From contig CM060733.1 in assembly GCA_030704615.1 (NCBI GenBank), positions 57,596,001 through 57,660,000 on the forward strand: a DNA stretch of 64,000 nucleotides, in the 5' to 3' direction. Positions within the stretch are counted from its first letter, which is position 1; each line of letters opens with the position of its first letter. The notes beneath the pieces are model-generated. The model made no database searches. It was given only the letters and a program-made list of their open reading frames with translations, and was not told where the DNA came from. This DNA is from Takakia lepidozioides. Taxonomy: Eukaryota; Streptophyta; Takakiopsida; Takakiales; Takakiaceae. The translations under genes and the position numbers were made by a program. Shown one piece after another: positions 11,772 through 23,712 of this stretch.

Positions 11772-14352
11772 ATGAGTTCCCCTCGCCCATGCGGAGGACT
11801 TCCAATTAATCACCCCTGTAGACAGAACACCCGAGATGACAGGTTGTGGGAAAGAGAAGTGGCACGTGCCCGAGCCCTTGGGCTTTCAAGGATGCCATGC
11901 CCATGTGAACGTTGTTTGGGCACTACAAGTAGATCTGAGGACGGTGTGCGCACACATCTCCTTCACCACAAAAGACATGAAGCATTTCGGGTGTGGATTG
12001 GAGATGGACCTGCAGACGAAGACGATGAGGAGTGGGCACAATTGGACAATGCACACCCCCGAGGGAGCCATACAGACAGGCCAGACGAGGACTATGTCAT
12101 GGGCGCAGGACATGAACCAGGCATGGACGGAGGGGTGGAGATTACTCGAATGTTGCAGGAAGCATTCCACATCATGGACGATGCTGAAGAGGGGGACGGC
12201 GCTGCGACAACTGGGGATGGTGATGACGCAGGAAATGAAGGCATTCACGTGGGGGAAGGCGTGGAAGGAGGTGGAGATGAGAATTGAATTCTGCACACAT
12301 GACACTAGAAGAAGCATGTGTGCCACTGTACGAGGGATGCAAATCCACAAAGCTTGCTGCCACCATGCTGTTGATGAACCTGTGCACAACCCACGGAGTC
12401 TCAGACCATTTTGTGGACGAGTTGTTCTCTTTGCTTCGGCTGAACTTGCTTCCACAACCAAATGAAATGCCAAAAAGCTGTCACATGGCCAACCAAATGA
12501 TTGGGAAGCTCGGCCTCAACTACGTGAAAATACATGCATGTCCAAAAGGACATGTACTTTTCAGAAGAGAGTACAAGGATGCTATGGAGTGCCCCAAATG
12601 CGGTGCAGCCCGATACCATGATGTGGGCAGGTTACAACAGCCAGCCAAGGTGTTGAGGCACTTTCCCCTTATCCCCCGTCTATTACGAATGTACAAATGC
12701 AAGACCATTAGTGAGCTCATGACTTGGCATTCCAGGAATGCCTCAAACGATGGTTTGGTAAGGCATGTCCCAGATTCCCTTGCATGGAAGCATATAGATG
12801 CAACTTGGCCCGATTTTGCCGAGGACCCACGCAATGTGCGATTGGCTGTATCTACGGATGGAGTAAACCCATACGGATCAAAGAGTTGCACATGGTCCAC
12901 ATGGCCCGTGCAGTTGGTGGCATACAACCTGCCACCATGGTTGACAACAAAGAAATTCTTTGTCATGTTGTCTCTCTTGATTCCAGGCAAGGAGTCCGTG
13001 ACAAATGCAAACATAGATGTATATTTGCAACCATTGATTGAAGAGCTACAGGAACTATGGATTGGAGTTGAAGCTTACGACATTTTGAAACCAGTAGGGC
13101 AACGGAGTTTCACCCTCCGTGCCATACTCATGTGGTCAATCCACGATTTCCCCGCATATGGCCTTATTGCGGGTTGCAAGACGAAGGGCTACAAAGGGTG
13201 CCCCATTTGTGGGCCCTATGTGGATTCACGGCACTCAAAGCCACTAGGGAAGACAATATACATGGGGCATCGACGTTACCTTGCAAGAAACCACCCCTAC
13301 CGACGAGCAGGAAGGCACTTCAATGGATGTGTTGAAAAGAGAATGGCACCAAATGCTGTGACACCGGAGGAGACATTGCAATTTGCAAAGGAGAAAGAGG
13401 CGTTCATGGAGATTGGAGGGAGAAACGGAAGTAGTGCGGATCCAGCCATGGAGCACGGGGTGAAGCGCCGGACAATCCTTTGGGATTTGCCATATTGGAA
13501 GGTGCATGAATCCCCCCCCCCCATTCACTCACTTTCTTTCACATTGTGCTTCCTGGAATTACCTTTACTGTCAGGAGTCCTTCCACCAACTCCTAAGTCA
13601 GTGTAACTACTATGCAGTAGATGTTGAAGTCGTACACCTCACTGTGGAGAGGATCGTGGAGTTGTTGAAAGCAGAATGTAGTAACATGGACAACTTCTGC
13701 CACATATTCTACTTTTTTTGCCCATAGAACTTGGTCTCATGGGAGGACATTTGGCATTTCAGAACCTCTTGCAGCGGTACCTCCTGGACCCCATGCATTG
13801 TGAGAAGAACTTCTGCGAGAACATTCTGAAGACTATCTTTGGGGAGAAGGATACGATAAACGTACGAAAGGACATGGGGAGATTGAAGGGATACGGTCAC
13901 ATCTGTGGCTAAGGCCTGATCCAAATAGGCCAGGCAAAGTGCTCATGCCAGCAGCATCATACGTCCTGACCAAATCAGAGCAAGAGGATTTTTTGAAGAC
14001 ATTGGGAGCCATGAAAGTGCCAACCGGATTCTCGGGTGTTTTCCAAAAGCATGCCATAAACAAGAAATGGTCGGGGATGAAGTCACATGATCTACACGTG
14101 ATGATGCAACAGATTTTGCCAGTGTGCATTCGGGGTACGATGGCGCCAGGTCCTCGAACAGCCATAATGCGTGTAAGTCGAGTGTTTAGGAAGATTTGTG
14201 CGAAGGTGTGGGATCCGAGGGACATTACATCGTTGCATGAGGATGTGGCTATGACCCTATGTTTGCTGGAGAAAGAATTCCCTCCATCATTCTTTGACGT
14301 CATGACGCACTTGCTAGTGCATCTTGTAGAGGAGTTGCATGTGTGTGGGCCG
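11772..14352 (+). pseudogene. CACTA (En/Spm) TNP2-type transposase, broken
   Basis: The first part (11,772-12,287) carries the N-terminal transposase-associated domain (MPCPCERCLG, then HLLHHKRHEAFRVWI) and an acidic linker ending in a stop. The second part (12,284-13,501) is in another frame and is a clear TNP2 core: PLYEGC, KLGLNYVKIHACPKGHVLF, CPKCG, and the run to DLPYWK. A GT donor at 13,502 and AG at 13,761-13,762 join DLPYWK in phase to NLLQRYLLDPMHCEKN, the conserved TNP2 step. About 40 codons later, near 13,876 in GGGGAGA, the frame is lost and resumes one register away (IRSHLWLRPDPN to SHDLHVMMQQILPVCIR), ending at 14,352. At least one or two frameshifts therefore inactivate this copy. 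It encodes the DDE-type nuclease that moves CACTA elements. It lies divergent from the fusion gene at 4.6-10 kb. Confidence 0.85.
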
Positions 14353-15078
14353 TAGCCAGCCGGTGGATGTACCCCAGGGATGCCTCGGCGTGAGCCTGGT
14401 CACGTGAGCACGTGAGCGCGTGAGCGCGACTGCGCTCACGCCACGTCACCTTGCGCAAATGCCACATCACGGGTCTCAGTCCACGTCATCACACGTGGAG
14501 GCCGAGTCACCACGCACCCAGAAAGAAGTGGAGTGTATTCCCGCGGATTGGCACCCTTTACCGCGGAAACAAGCTGGACGACATAATAAAAGGCATTGAA
14601 TAAATGATGGATGAATGTACAGTTGGATGATAAACAGATGGATGAGTTTGAAAAATCTATGTAGATGGATGAATGACGGATGGATAAGAGTAAAATGGAT
14701 GAATGTATAATGGATGTTGAGCAATGACAAAAATTCATGACAGGAAGATGCATGACCAAATCTTTTGACGAATGCACAAAGTATATGAAATGAGTGTGGA
14801 AGGTTTGTGGGGTGGATTAAAGAGTACAGAGGATGAATGTACAATGGATGTTGTACAAAGGAAGCTTTCATGAATGGAGCACGCATGAATACAGTGTAGA
14901 TGAATGCACAATGGATATGAGAAGAGTCAGGAAGGTTTGTGAGATGGATTCATACATATAGCAATTTAAACGAAAGTTGATTCTGTGATTATTATTTGTT
15001 CTAAAGGAACAACTACGGTAGAGTAAGGGGATTCAACGTTTCCAGATAATATGAAAATGAATATTAAAAGAATACCGT
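14353..15078. repeat. Hairpin and GATGGATGAATG-type low-complexity repeat
   Basis: Positions 14,418-14,441 form a 10-bp stem with a GACT loop (GCGTGAGCGC / GCGCTCACGC) inside a run of CGTGAGC units. From 14,590 to about 14,930 the sequence is a degenerate GATGGATGAATG-type repeat. The rest, 14,930-15,078, is AT-rich 3' flank of the minus-strand gene that ends at 15,079. No gene seen. Confidence 0.6.
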
Positions 15079-18000
15079 TCAGTCTGACTCAGAGTCAGTA
15101 CAATGTATCCCCTCTTCCTCTGCATCTAAGTCTAAGTATTTTAGAACACCGGATCCACGCTGGATACACCTACGGCTGGACACTAAAAAGTCAGGGGATA
15201 GGGACTCGGACGCGTGAAGTGCCATTGCTTCGGCATAAACAGGGAGCAGAAAATTGGAAAGGGGGCTGTCGAAAACAGACTCGCCAGAAATGACTGTATC
15301 TCCTGAAGATCCACCGCTGGCTTTCCTGAAAGACAGCCTGAAAAAGTTATTACTGTAACTTTGATGTTATCGAGAAATTGAGTATGACTCCCAAAGAGGG
15401 TTTAGCACTTACTCACATGAAAAGTCGTTGTCGACCTGCTTATCTTCGGGATCGTCATCATTTCGAATATGAATACGATCAGTCTGTGTGCCTGAAGTGG
15501 AGCCAGACAAAAGGGGGAGGAGCACTGTGTTGTAGAGGTCAGAATCACCCTCCATACCAAAAAGGCTTCTTCCGCCTGCCTTGCATGCGTGGTAAGTTGC
15601 TCCTGCACCAGACAGGAGAACATAAGCAGTTTGGAGGAGGGGATTTAAGCAGATGAAACTATTGAAAGGAAACCAATTCGGAAGGGAGAAAACGAACCTG
15701 TGGACACAGAAAGATCGACCACCCGTGCAGAGCGGTGGCTGCATGACTCCAGCAGTATTTGCATGAATGCTGGTGACTTTTCCTTTGCACCTCTCCAGGG
15801 AGTGCCATCTGGTCTCTTCAGAGTCTGACTGGACTGCATGAAGTTGTACAAAATGTCATCGACATGGGGCTCATAGGGGGGGTTGACGAAACAACCCTGG
15901 TCAGAAATCTCAAAGCTGCGGATGGAGGATGGTGTCTTTGATGTGCGAATCCTCCGCAGGCAGATCGCCTCGAACATCCTCGTCTGCCAAAGATAGCAGG
16001 TTAGTGTGGTAAACACAATCTAAAGTGGAAGTGTGTACATCGGCTATTCAGAACTCTGACACCAAAAAAACCATGAATCGTTGATGATCGGTGTCGATCA
16101 TAAAACATTCTACTAGAGTGGAGCTGCAGAGAAAATTGAAACTCATGATCAAAGCATAAGCAGAAGGCAGACGGCATACCAGCTGACCAGGGAAACCCCC
16201 TTTCACAAGGTAGAGGCTGTTCACACAATTCCATGTGCGCAAAACTTCAAACCCTGAAGACTTGAGGTATGATGCCAATGCCCGACGACTATCATTGTCA
16301 CATGACTGAAAAAGCAGAAGTGTCCCTGCATCAGAGAGGAAATTGTTACAGAACCCGAATACCCAACTCCAGTAGTTGTCCTCGAATTTGTTCCACCCTG
16401 ACGTCTTGCCCTTTGGAAGAACTTCTGGGACAGCCTGGCCATCCGGGATGTCGAGAATGACAATGTCGGCCGCATAAGTTTTCTGCACACCGCACACGAA
16501 GGTGGGACCTGTGCTCACCTGCAACAGACATGTTTTTTATAAGAACGATGGCAAGAATGTTTTCAAAGAACGAGACTGAAATACTGAAAACGAAACATTC
16601 AGAGAAAAAGGAAAGAAAGTGGAATTCTCACCAGATTGAGGAATGAGATTATATTGTCCCAGGTAGGGGATGGCACCCCAGTGTATCCTCTCTTTCGACT
16701 CTGCATCATCGAAAGCCAACCCTCATTAACAATTTTCATCTCTCCTGCTGAATCAGAACGGGAAGGGTGTGGCTTGGCATCGAACACGCACTGAAGAGTG
16801 CGGGTATATCTTCCAGCACTAAAGTCCTGCCCACTCTCCATCTCCTTTTCATTCTCCTTCCCCTTGTCCTTTTCCTTCTCTTTGGACTTGTCTTTGTCCT
16901 TTGGCTTTGCTGGTGAGATGGCTATGACATCAACAGCCTTGTCTTTTGGTTTGCGGCCCGCCTTCTTTCCCTTCTGCGGCGTTCCCTGAGCATCAGGCTC
17001 CTTGGCAGCCAAGGTTGCTATGTTTCGTTGATACTCCTCGTCAGTCAAAGGCGCCAGCATCTCAGCGTTATTGTTCAAGTATTTCATATGCTGTTCTTGA
17101 AAGGTCGTGTGCTCAGGTGGGCAGTCAAGGTACCACCCACAGTCTCTGAAGTGAGAAGGACTCCAGTCCTTCAATATCCCTGCAGTATACATGGTTGGAT
17201 CGTTTGCAGGGTCCGACCACATGTCAAGATAGTCGGGAATTCCGCTCAGGTGATTTCCTTCCATAAGCACATATTTCGTGTACCTGAAAAAAGGAGATGA
17301 ATCCCAACCCACAAAAGCGCTCAGTGAGAAAGATGCAAGTAGAACAGAAAGAATAAAACATGGATACAAATGGCTCTGACAACTGCTCCAAGGACCTTTC
17401 AAAACCACACTACTGCTCCAGATATGAATGTCGTCAACGCCATTCAGAACATTCCATTCCATGACACTGTAAATACATCCTAATCCAGGTGAAAGCAAAT
17501 ATGCGATTAGAAATGACACAGACATAGAAGTGAATGTCGTCAACGACATTCAAGAATGAAGCCAAATTATTACTGAAATGAAGCAAAATCACAGGGTGGA
17601 AATAAAAAAATTGAGTAAGGAACCAACCAGGAAAACTCAATGCACATTCATAACGAACCTATCACTGAGGACCTCACAACATCACTGTATGTGAATGGCG
17701 TCAACGCCATTCACAAAAATACAAAAAAGAAACCAATTACTTAGCTCCCCAATCCATGAAAATTGAATTTGTCGTTTTTTAATAATACAGACACAGCTGT
17801 GAATGTCGTCAACGACATTCACTTTGGATTTCTTAAAACAGAGCTTATGAAGCCTCCATATTCATCGCAAGAGGAAAAAACAATGCAGAACAACTGAATG
17901 TCTGCATTGACATTCAGCAAAATGAAGTGATCAACCCTCATTGTATCCTCTATGGACATTACAAAAATTTAAATAACCTTGAGGACCACACAACAACTCC

Positions 18001-19763
18001 GTATGTGAATGTCGTCAACGCCATTCAAGGACATTATCAATTCTACTCAGGGACAATATAATTGCACCCTTAGATCCTAACCAGGTGAATTCATATACTC
18101 GCTTAAGAATGACTCAGACAAAGAAGTGAATGTCGTCAACGACATTCAATCTGGATCTAAGATTGCAATCCATATGAAGCCACATTTTTTCCCAAAAAAA
18201 CAGTAGAGTTTCAAGTATGACATTTCACCTGTACACAACTCGCATCATGGCCCACTCTCCTCCAACCTGACTGTCAAAGTCGTTGGACCGTAAAATGTTA
18301 CCATCTTTGGAGAACTCCCGGAAAAAACAGTATCTCCACGTGAGACCTCTCCACTTCCTTATGTATGCCTCCAATGACATTTGGGGAGGGGAAACAATCG
18401 CAATGTTCAGGTCCTTCAAAGTCTGATCCAGCACAATGACGGCGCGCTTTTCCAGCTGCAAATAGAATATTTGTCAGAATTGCAAAAAAGAAACACATCA
18501 CATACTTGAAGATAAGAAACAGCATGTTCGAATACACACCTGACTCCAAAATGTAGCCTTGTGGAGCCAGTTATCAAACACCAAATCACTGATTCCTTCC
18601 ACCTTTGTGCCAGGCTGTATGGTGCTCTTTGGGAACTGATTCAAGTCCTTTACTGTTTGATCTGAGTTCCATATCTCCAGCCACCTTATTTTTGTTTGTG
18701 GGTCGACCATCGATATGGCCAGCCGGTGCAATTTCTCCTGCTGCATCTCCGGATGCACATGCTTGTCATAGTGTGTTTTGATCTGCTGAAGGAACTCAGG
18801 ACCAAGTCCAGGATCTACTATTCTAAGCTGCTTTCCGAAGGCTGACATCAATTTGGTTCTTCGCATCTCAAACTCCTTCTTTATTGCAGCTTCCACACCC
18901 TTTGATGTCCTTAGTTCCTCTGGTGTAGTGCGGTAATATTCGGATTTTCCCTTCTCAGCTGCCTCTGCCAGTTCTTGCTGCATTCATTCAAGTAGTGATT
19001 AGCTCCGAAGGGACTCTAAACATGTATTCGAAAAGTAAACAGAGTACAGACTCGGGCTTACCGCATACATGTACTCCAGAAACGCCTCTCGTGTCAAAGA
19101 ATACCAAGTGCCTGCAGCTCTTCCTGTTTCGCACTTCTTGATGATATTGGGTGGTAGTACTGTCCGAAAATCATCCAGCTTCATCAGACCAATCCTCTGA
19201 ATTCGGAATAGTGTGTGAACCAAGCTTGTTGTCACATGCGATTTCTCTGTCGATCTGCAAAAACATTGAAAACATTGCATTCCTTACCACTGTTTTTTGA
19301 GGATCAACAAGACACTACAGAGGGAATCAAATCTCCTGGATGACTTACTTGTGTTCACGTCGTGCATATGAGTAAGTAGCCTAGCGATGTCGTTTCCTGG
19401 ATCCAAAACCATTGCCTCCACAAACATGCTTGTCTTTGTCTTTCGAATGGTGTTTCTGAATGTATCCCATCCATGCAGCAATCGGTGGTTGCCGTCCCCA
19501 GACGTAGAACATGTGGTTGCAAATTGCTGGTGTTCTTTCCCATCATGAGGCCCAGCTCGAACTCCTCATTGGCATCTTCTCCAGCACTCATCCCAGTTAT
19601 CACTGATCTCTGGAGAAACTAATGTGCTTTTCCCATTTATATCCGTCAGTGACACATAAAACTTGTGCACCAAGTCTATATCCATGCACAAAATCACTCT
19701 CCATTTTGTTATGTCGTGGGAAGAGGTGGTGGACGCACAACAGGCATTGATATCATCCGGCAC
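15079..19763 (-). CDS. Beta-class amino-methyltransferase-like protein, catalytic motifs degenerate
   Basis: Minus-strand exons with AG/GT ends and matching phases: 19,246 (or 19,254)-19,062, 18,977-18,540, 18,455-18,229, 17,283-16,632, 16,518-16,180, 15,983-15,698, 15,602-15,413 and 15,325-15,079 (TGA stop). The last seven give 792 codons without a stop. Earlier exons at about 19,763-19,349 (KTKTSMFVEAMVLDPGN) share one frame but contain a TGA at 19,566-19,568, so an undetected intron or a nonsense change exists. The 5' end may lie in a basic open stretch at about 20,713-20,400. Exon 16,518-16,180 has DIVILDIPDG, then LSDAGTLLLFQSCDND. Exons 15,983-15,413 give KSPAFMQILLESC followed by VVDLSVSTGATYHACKAGGR and FGMEGDSDLY. 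This is the order motif IV, then X/I, of beta-class N4/N6 DNA methyltransferases, where DPPY and DxFxGxG would be expected. Both are changed, so activity is doubtful. A K/E-rich linker lies at about 16,840-16,990. Function unknown. Confidence 0.65.
17426..18147. repeat. Intronic tandem array with 20-bp hairpins (array 1)
   Basis: Inside the 945-bp intron 17,284-18,228, seven inverted repeats of the form GAATGTCGTCAACGACATTC lie at 17,426, 17,532, 17,693, 17,801, 17,896, 18,007 and 18,128. Several are perfect stems of 9-11 bp with a two-base loop; in 17,693 both arms changed together (GGC/GCC). Flanks show two alternating unit types. One is preceded by an ACCACAC...GTATGT context (17,426, 17,693, 18,007). 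The other is preceded by CAGACA..GAAGT (17,532, 17,801, 18,128). The result is a dimeric unit of about 270-325 bp repeated three times. Confidence 0.85.
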
Positions 19764-20020
19764 AGAGGTATGTCCAGACGCCCTCCAGATACGAGCATGT
19801 CCCTTATAACCTCCTGAGGTTTACTTCTGGAATGACATGAGTTCTTTCACCTTGTCAAGGTAGTGCACTTCGGATTCATCTGCTTCATCTGTATTCTCTG
19901 AGCTTTTTGCGGACTCGTCCCCATCTCCAGATCCTTTTCCCCTCTGATCCTGTAGGCTTCGACCTCACAGTTTTTCTGCACGATGCCCATTCAGTTCTGA
20001 GTAAGTCATTTGCAAATAGT

Positions 20021-20333
20021 GAATGGCGGTAACGACCATCACTCTGTATCAAGGAAACTCACCATGAATGGTGTGAAAGAATTCAGACAATCCCACAGAA
20101 AAGCCGAGACTGTCGTATTCAAAACAAAGCGAGAGCAATAGCGAACGGCGTTAACGACAATCACAAAGATAACGACCTGCCGGATCGGTGTTGTGTAATG
20201 ACATACATGTGCAACTGATTGGCGGCAACGACATTCAGTGTAGTTTAGGGCGGATAGTAAGTGCAGACTCTCTCTTCAAACACATATGTACATAAATGTC
20301 ATCAAGCAGAATCGAATGGCGTTAACGACGCTC
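20021..20333. repeat. Degenerate hairpin array (array 2), upstream of the methyltransferase-like gene
   Basis: Four decayed members of the same hairpin family lie at 20,021, 20,143, 20,217 and 20,314 (for example GAATGGCGTTAACGACGCTC), spaced 74-122 bp. Arms are imperfect. The position is 5' of the first recognisable exons, so this is probably another intron of the same gene. Confidence 0.65.
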
Positions 20334-20719
20334 GCGATTCAGTATTCCTGCTAAAGAATGGAAGAGGAAGGACTCCTTGAAAGGCAATCACCTAGACAAT
20401 AGATAACAACTTCACTGGCACCTTCTTAGGTTGAACTTGATCCCCTTCTTGCAGCTTTCCTCTTCCCTCTCACATCTGCTGGATTTCTGTCTGCGCAAGG
20501 GTTGCTTGACCTTCTTCAGGTTCGGCGTTCCGCGTGCTTCCACCTTCTTCAGTGTCCTTCGATTCATCTCTGCCTCCACAGGCTGGCGCACTCTTATCGG
20601 CCGCTGTGTCGCAGCCGTGCTAGCTCAGTTTCCGTCTGCTCTTTTTTTGAATCAGTCTCCGCGTTCACCTGCTGCCTTGGCCCTGTGTTCTCCAACAAAC
20701 GACGCCTCGTCATTTTCTC

Positions 20720-22215
20720 TCTGCGCTAAGTCTCTCTCTAAGGGAAGTAAAATAAAGAGACTTTCTTCTCTTTCGTATTCTAGAAGGAACCCTCTCCAGC
20801 TTGACTACCACTCTCCCTCTAAGCGCGAACTAGAAAAACGCAGTGACTCCCGATTTCTTGCGGGATTGCCTGTGTTCTTGCTTGTCTCTAGAAGCATCGG
20901 ATTCCCTCCCGCGTGACCGTTACACATAGTCGTTTCGATATTAATGCACATGCCAACAATTGGGTACAGCTGTTCGTATTCAGTTATGGATGTCTGACGT
21001 GTGCCGCCCAAAACAAAACGGCGTGTTCTAAATTATAACTGGTTCAATATTTTAAAACGAACAGCGAATCCAGAAATTGATGCGCATTCTTAAACAAATA
21101 AATATAAATGAACGAGAGTTTGATGACAATTTTGGAATATCATACAAGGTCATCCTTGTTATCCGGTCCATCCACATTCGTTGCACATTTGGAACTTTCC
21201 AGTGCGCATGATCATTGGTAGTAGTATATAGATACATATTACTTATCTGCAATCCTTCTCGATCCTGTGGCATGCTTCCAGGAAGTCGGCTTTGTTATTG
21301 GGGTTTATTGTGAGGTCTGATTAAACGGTTTTAAAGTTTCCGACACTGCCCCTATGGATTCTCTGACCACTGGGCCCACAAGAAAATAATTAAATGGACG
21401 GCTGCATATCTGGAATGAATAACAGAATAATGCACAGTCGTTATCTGAGCTTCCTCCGCCATATGCTCTGCTCATTCTTCAACTGTGTTCTGGAGACAGC
21501 AGTAAACCGATTTACACTAGATCTGCGATAGCAAGGTACACATACTCGAGGAAGGAAGATGGCTTCCTCTGAAGCGGAGTTCTTCTCGATCAGACGCAAA
21601 CCAGTGCCGTCTCCCAGGAAGTCCTTGACAATGATTGCAATTGTTCTGGAACATGTCTTGGCTACCCGTTTTCAGCTGCAGAATGGCTCCATCTTTTGGA
21701 GAAAGAGGTTTACGATCTGAAAGGGAAGTTGGTGAAATATCTTTCCAAAACCGTGATGAGACGGCTCATATCAGCCAGTGGAGAGTGCGTCCTGGTCGAT
21801 ACAGAGTACTTGGAGAGCCTCTTAAAAGTCCCTTGGGTCATATGTGACGACCGGGACTGCTGCTTCGGGCGTTGAAGACAAGATGAGGGGTGGTGAAAAA
21901 AGAACAGACTTCCCCACTCCAATCGTTGAGCTTTCGATTCTTTCGATGATGACATAAGTGAAATTCCAAATCCAGTCCTTCCTACTGTGGTTTCAGAAGT
22001 CGATGAGAAGAGATTTTGTAGTGTCATTCCAATTGCGGCGATGGGAGGGAATGGCTGGATTCAAAACGAGTTGGCGGGATTGATTGGGAATCTTGAACAG
22101 GCCTGTGAAGTTCTTGCCCGGAGACTTTTTGCTGCGATATCATATTCGGCTGCCTCCTCCTCCGCGGTTGGAGTGTAACCATCATGATGCATGTAAGGAC
22201 AAGAACACGACGGGC
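20720..22215. other. No gene confidently recognised
   Basis: Contains several ATG-started frames of 50-70 codons, for example 21,558 (+) beginning MASSEAEFFSIRRKP and 21,987-22,178 (+), but none has a domain or convincing splice context. It could be the 5' flank and first exon of an unrecognised gene interrupted by the assembly gap. Confidence 0.35.
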
Positions 22216-22715
22216 NNNNNNNNNNNNNNNNNNNNNNNNNNNNNNNNNNNNNNNNNNNNNNNNNNNNNNNNNNNNNNNNNNNNNNNNNNNNNNNNNNNNN
22301 NNNNNNNNNNNNNNNNNNNNNNNNNNNNNNNNNNNNNNNNNNNNNNNNNNNNNNNNNNNNNNNNNNNNNNNNNNNNNNNNNNNNNNNNNNNNNNNNNNNN
22401 NNNNNNNNNNNNNNNNNNNNNNNNNNNNNNNNNNNNNNNNNNNNNNNNNNNNNNNNNNNNNNNNNNNNNNNNNNNNNNNNNNNNNNNNNNNNNNNNNNNN
22501 NNNNNNNNNNNNNNNNNNNNNNNNNNNNNNNNNNNNNNNNNNNNNNNNNNNNNNNNNNNNNNNNNNNNNNNNNNNNNNNNNNNNNNNNNNNNNNNNNNNN
22601 NNNNNNNNNNNNNNNNNNNNNNNNNNNNNNNNNNNNNNNNNNNNNNNNNNNNNNNNNNNNNNNNNNNNNNNNNNNNNNNNNNNNNNNNNNNNNNNNNNNN
22701 NNNNNNNNNNNNNNN
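22216..22715. other. Assembly gap (500 N)
   Basis: Exactly 500 unknown bases, the usual placeholder length for a scaffold gap of unknown size. Sequence on the two sides should not be assumed to be 500 bp apart. Confidence 0.98.
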
Positions 22716-22865
22716 CGTTTGGCGGCGGACTGGGGGTGCGACGGAGCGCGTGCTGTCGTCGGCGGGGGGGGGGTGGTTGTGTGGTCCGTTTGGGGGAAGC
22801 CGCGTCGTGCACGAGGCCCACCGGTCAGCTTGGGGTCGTGTGCGCTATAAAGTCCCAATTATTGG

Positions 22866-22967
22866 AAAATGAGAGGCGTAACCAAAAACCCCAAAAAAAA
22901 AAACCAAATAGAAACTAAAATGAGAGGCGTAACCAAATAACCCAAAAAAAAAAAACCAAATAGAAAC
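22866..22967 (+). repeat. Two-copy tandem repeat of about 51 bp
   Basis: The unit ATGAGAGGCGTAACCAAA, then CCC and a long A run, then CCAAATAGAAACT, occurs twice back to back. The copies differ mainly in the length of the A run. Confidence 0.8.
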
Positions 22968-22975
22968 TTTTCACC

Positions 22976-23060
22976 GGGTGGTGTAGCTCAATTGGATAGT
23001 GCAAAGTGTGTCACCCTGGTGTCTCGGGTTCAAATCCTGCTACTCTGTCCTGTGGGCATG
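22976..23060 (+). mobile_element. tRNA-like sequence, probably the head of a SINE
   Basis: TAGCTCAATTGG fits the Pol III A box and GGTTCAAATCC about 35 nt downstream fits the B box. The 5' GGGTGGTG and the 3' part do not form a good acceptor stem and the anticodon arm is imperfect, so a functional tRNA gene is unlikely. A tRNA-derived SINE head is the best reading. Its 3' limit is not defined. Confidence 0.55.
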
Positions 23061-23712
23061 GTTTGTTTTGTGAGGGGTCGGTCCGGGGTGACTTTCTTGT
23101 GTGCCAAATGGCTTTATATAGATTAATTTTCCCCCCTCCTCAAGGGCTTGAATAGTGAGCAGTCGCTCCCTGGTTTCCTTGGAAAATAAAAACAAGCACA
23201 TTTTCTCTTGCTTTGCTTTGGCAAAACATAAGAGGGAAGTTAAATTAGGGAGCATGACTAAGCACAACACACCAATCGGAGCCTTGACACAGTGTAAGGT
23301 ACTTTTGACCACATTTTCTCCGTTGACTTCAACACGATGCAAAGTCTCTCTCTACAAGAGAGCCAATAAAAAATAGAAATTTTATGTATCAAGATACTAA
23401 AATTCAATTTGAAAATAGTTATCTCTTACCTCCATAAATTGCAGGGCCTTACTAGTGCATGTCACGCCTTGAAGAAGAGATAGGCTACATTTATAGGTCT
23501 ATGTGGATTTGAACCCATAACGTATGTGTGCGCTGGAATCTGTGCCCTCTGGAGTTGTTCCTGAGAGGCGCTGCTCGTGCTTGCCTGGAATTAGAAGACG
23601 AGGAACGTATCTCGGCAAACCAAGGTGAAGACGATGATCGTTATGCAACCCACACCATAGTTTCTGCCCGAGTCTGCCCCCAGGAAGTCGATTAGGCGGA
23701 GAAGCAAAGGAG

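Noticed and set aside
17426-18147. CRISPR-like array
   Set aside because: Short palindromes at irregular 95-161 bp spacing in an intron; spacers are homologous to each other, unlike CRISPR spacers.
22976-23060. Functional tRNA gene
   Set aside because: Good A and B boxes but no matching acceptor stem; more like a SINE head.
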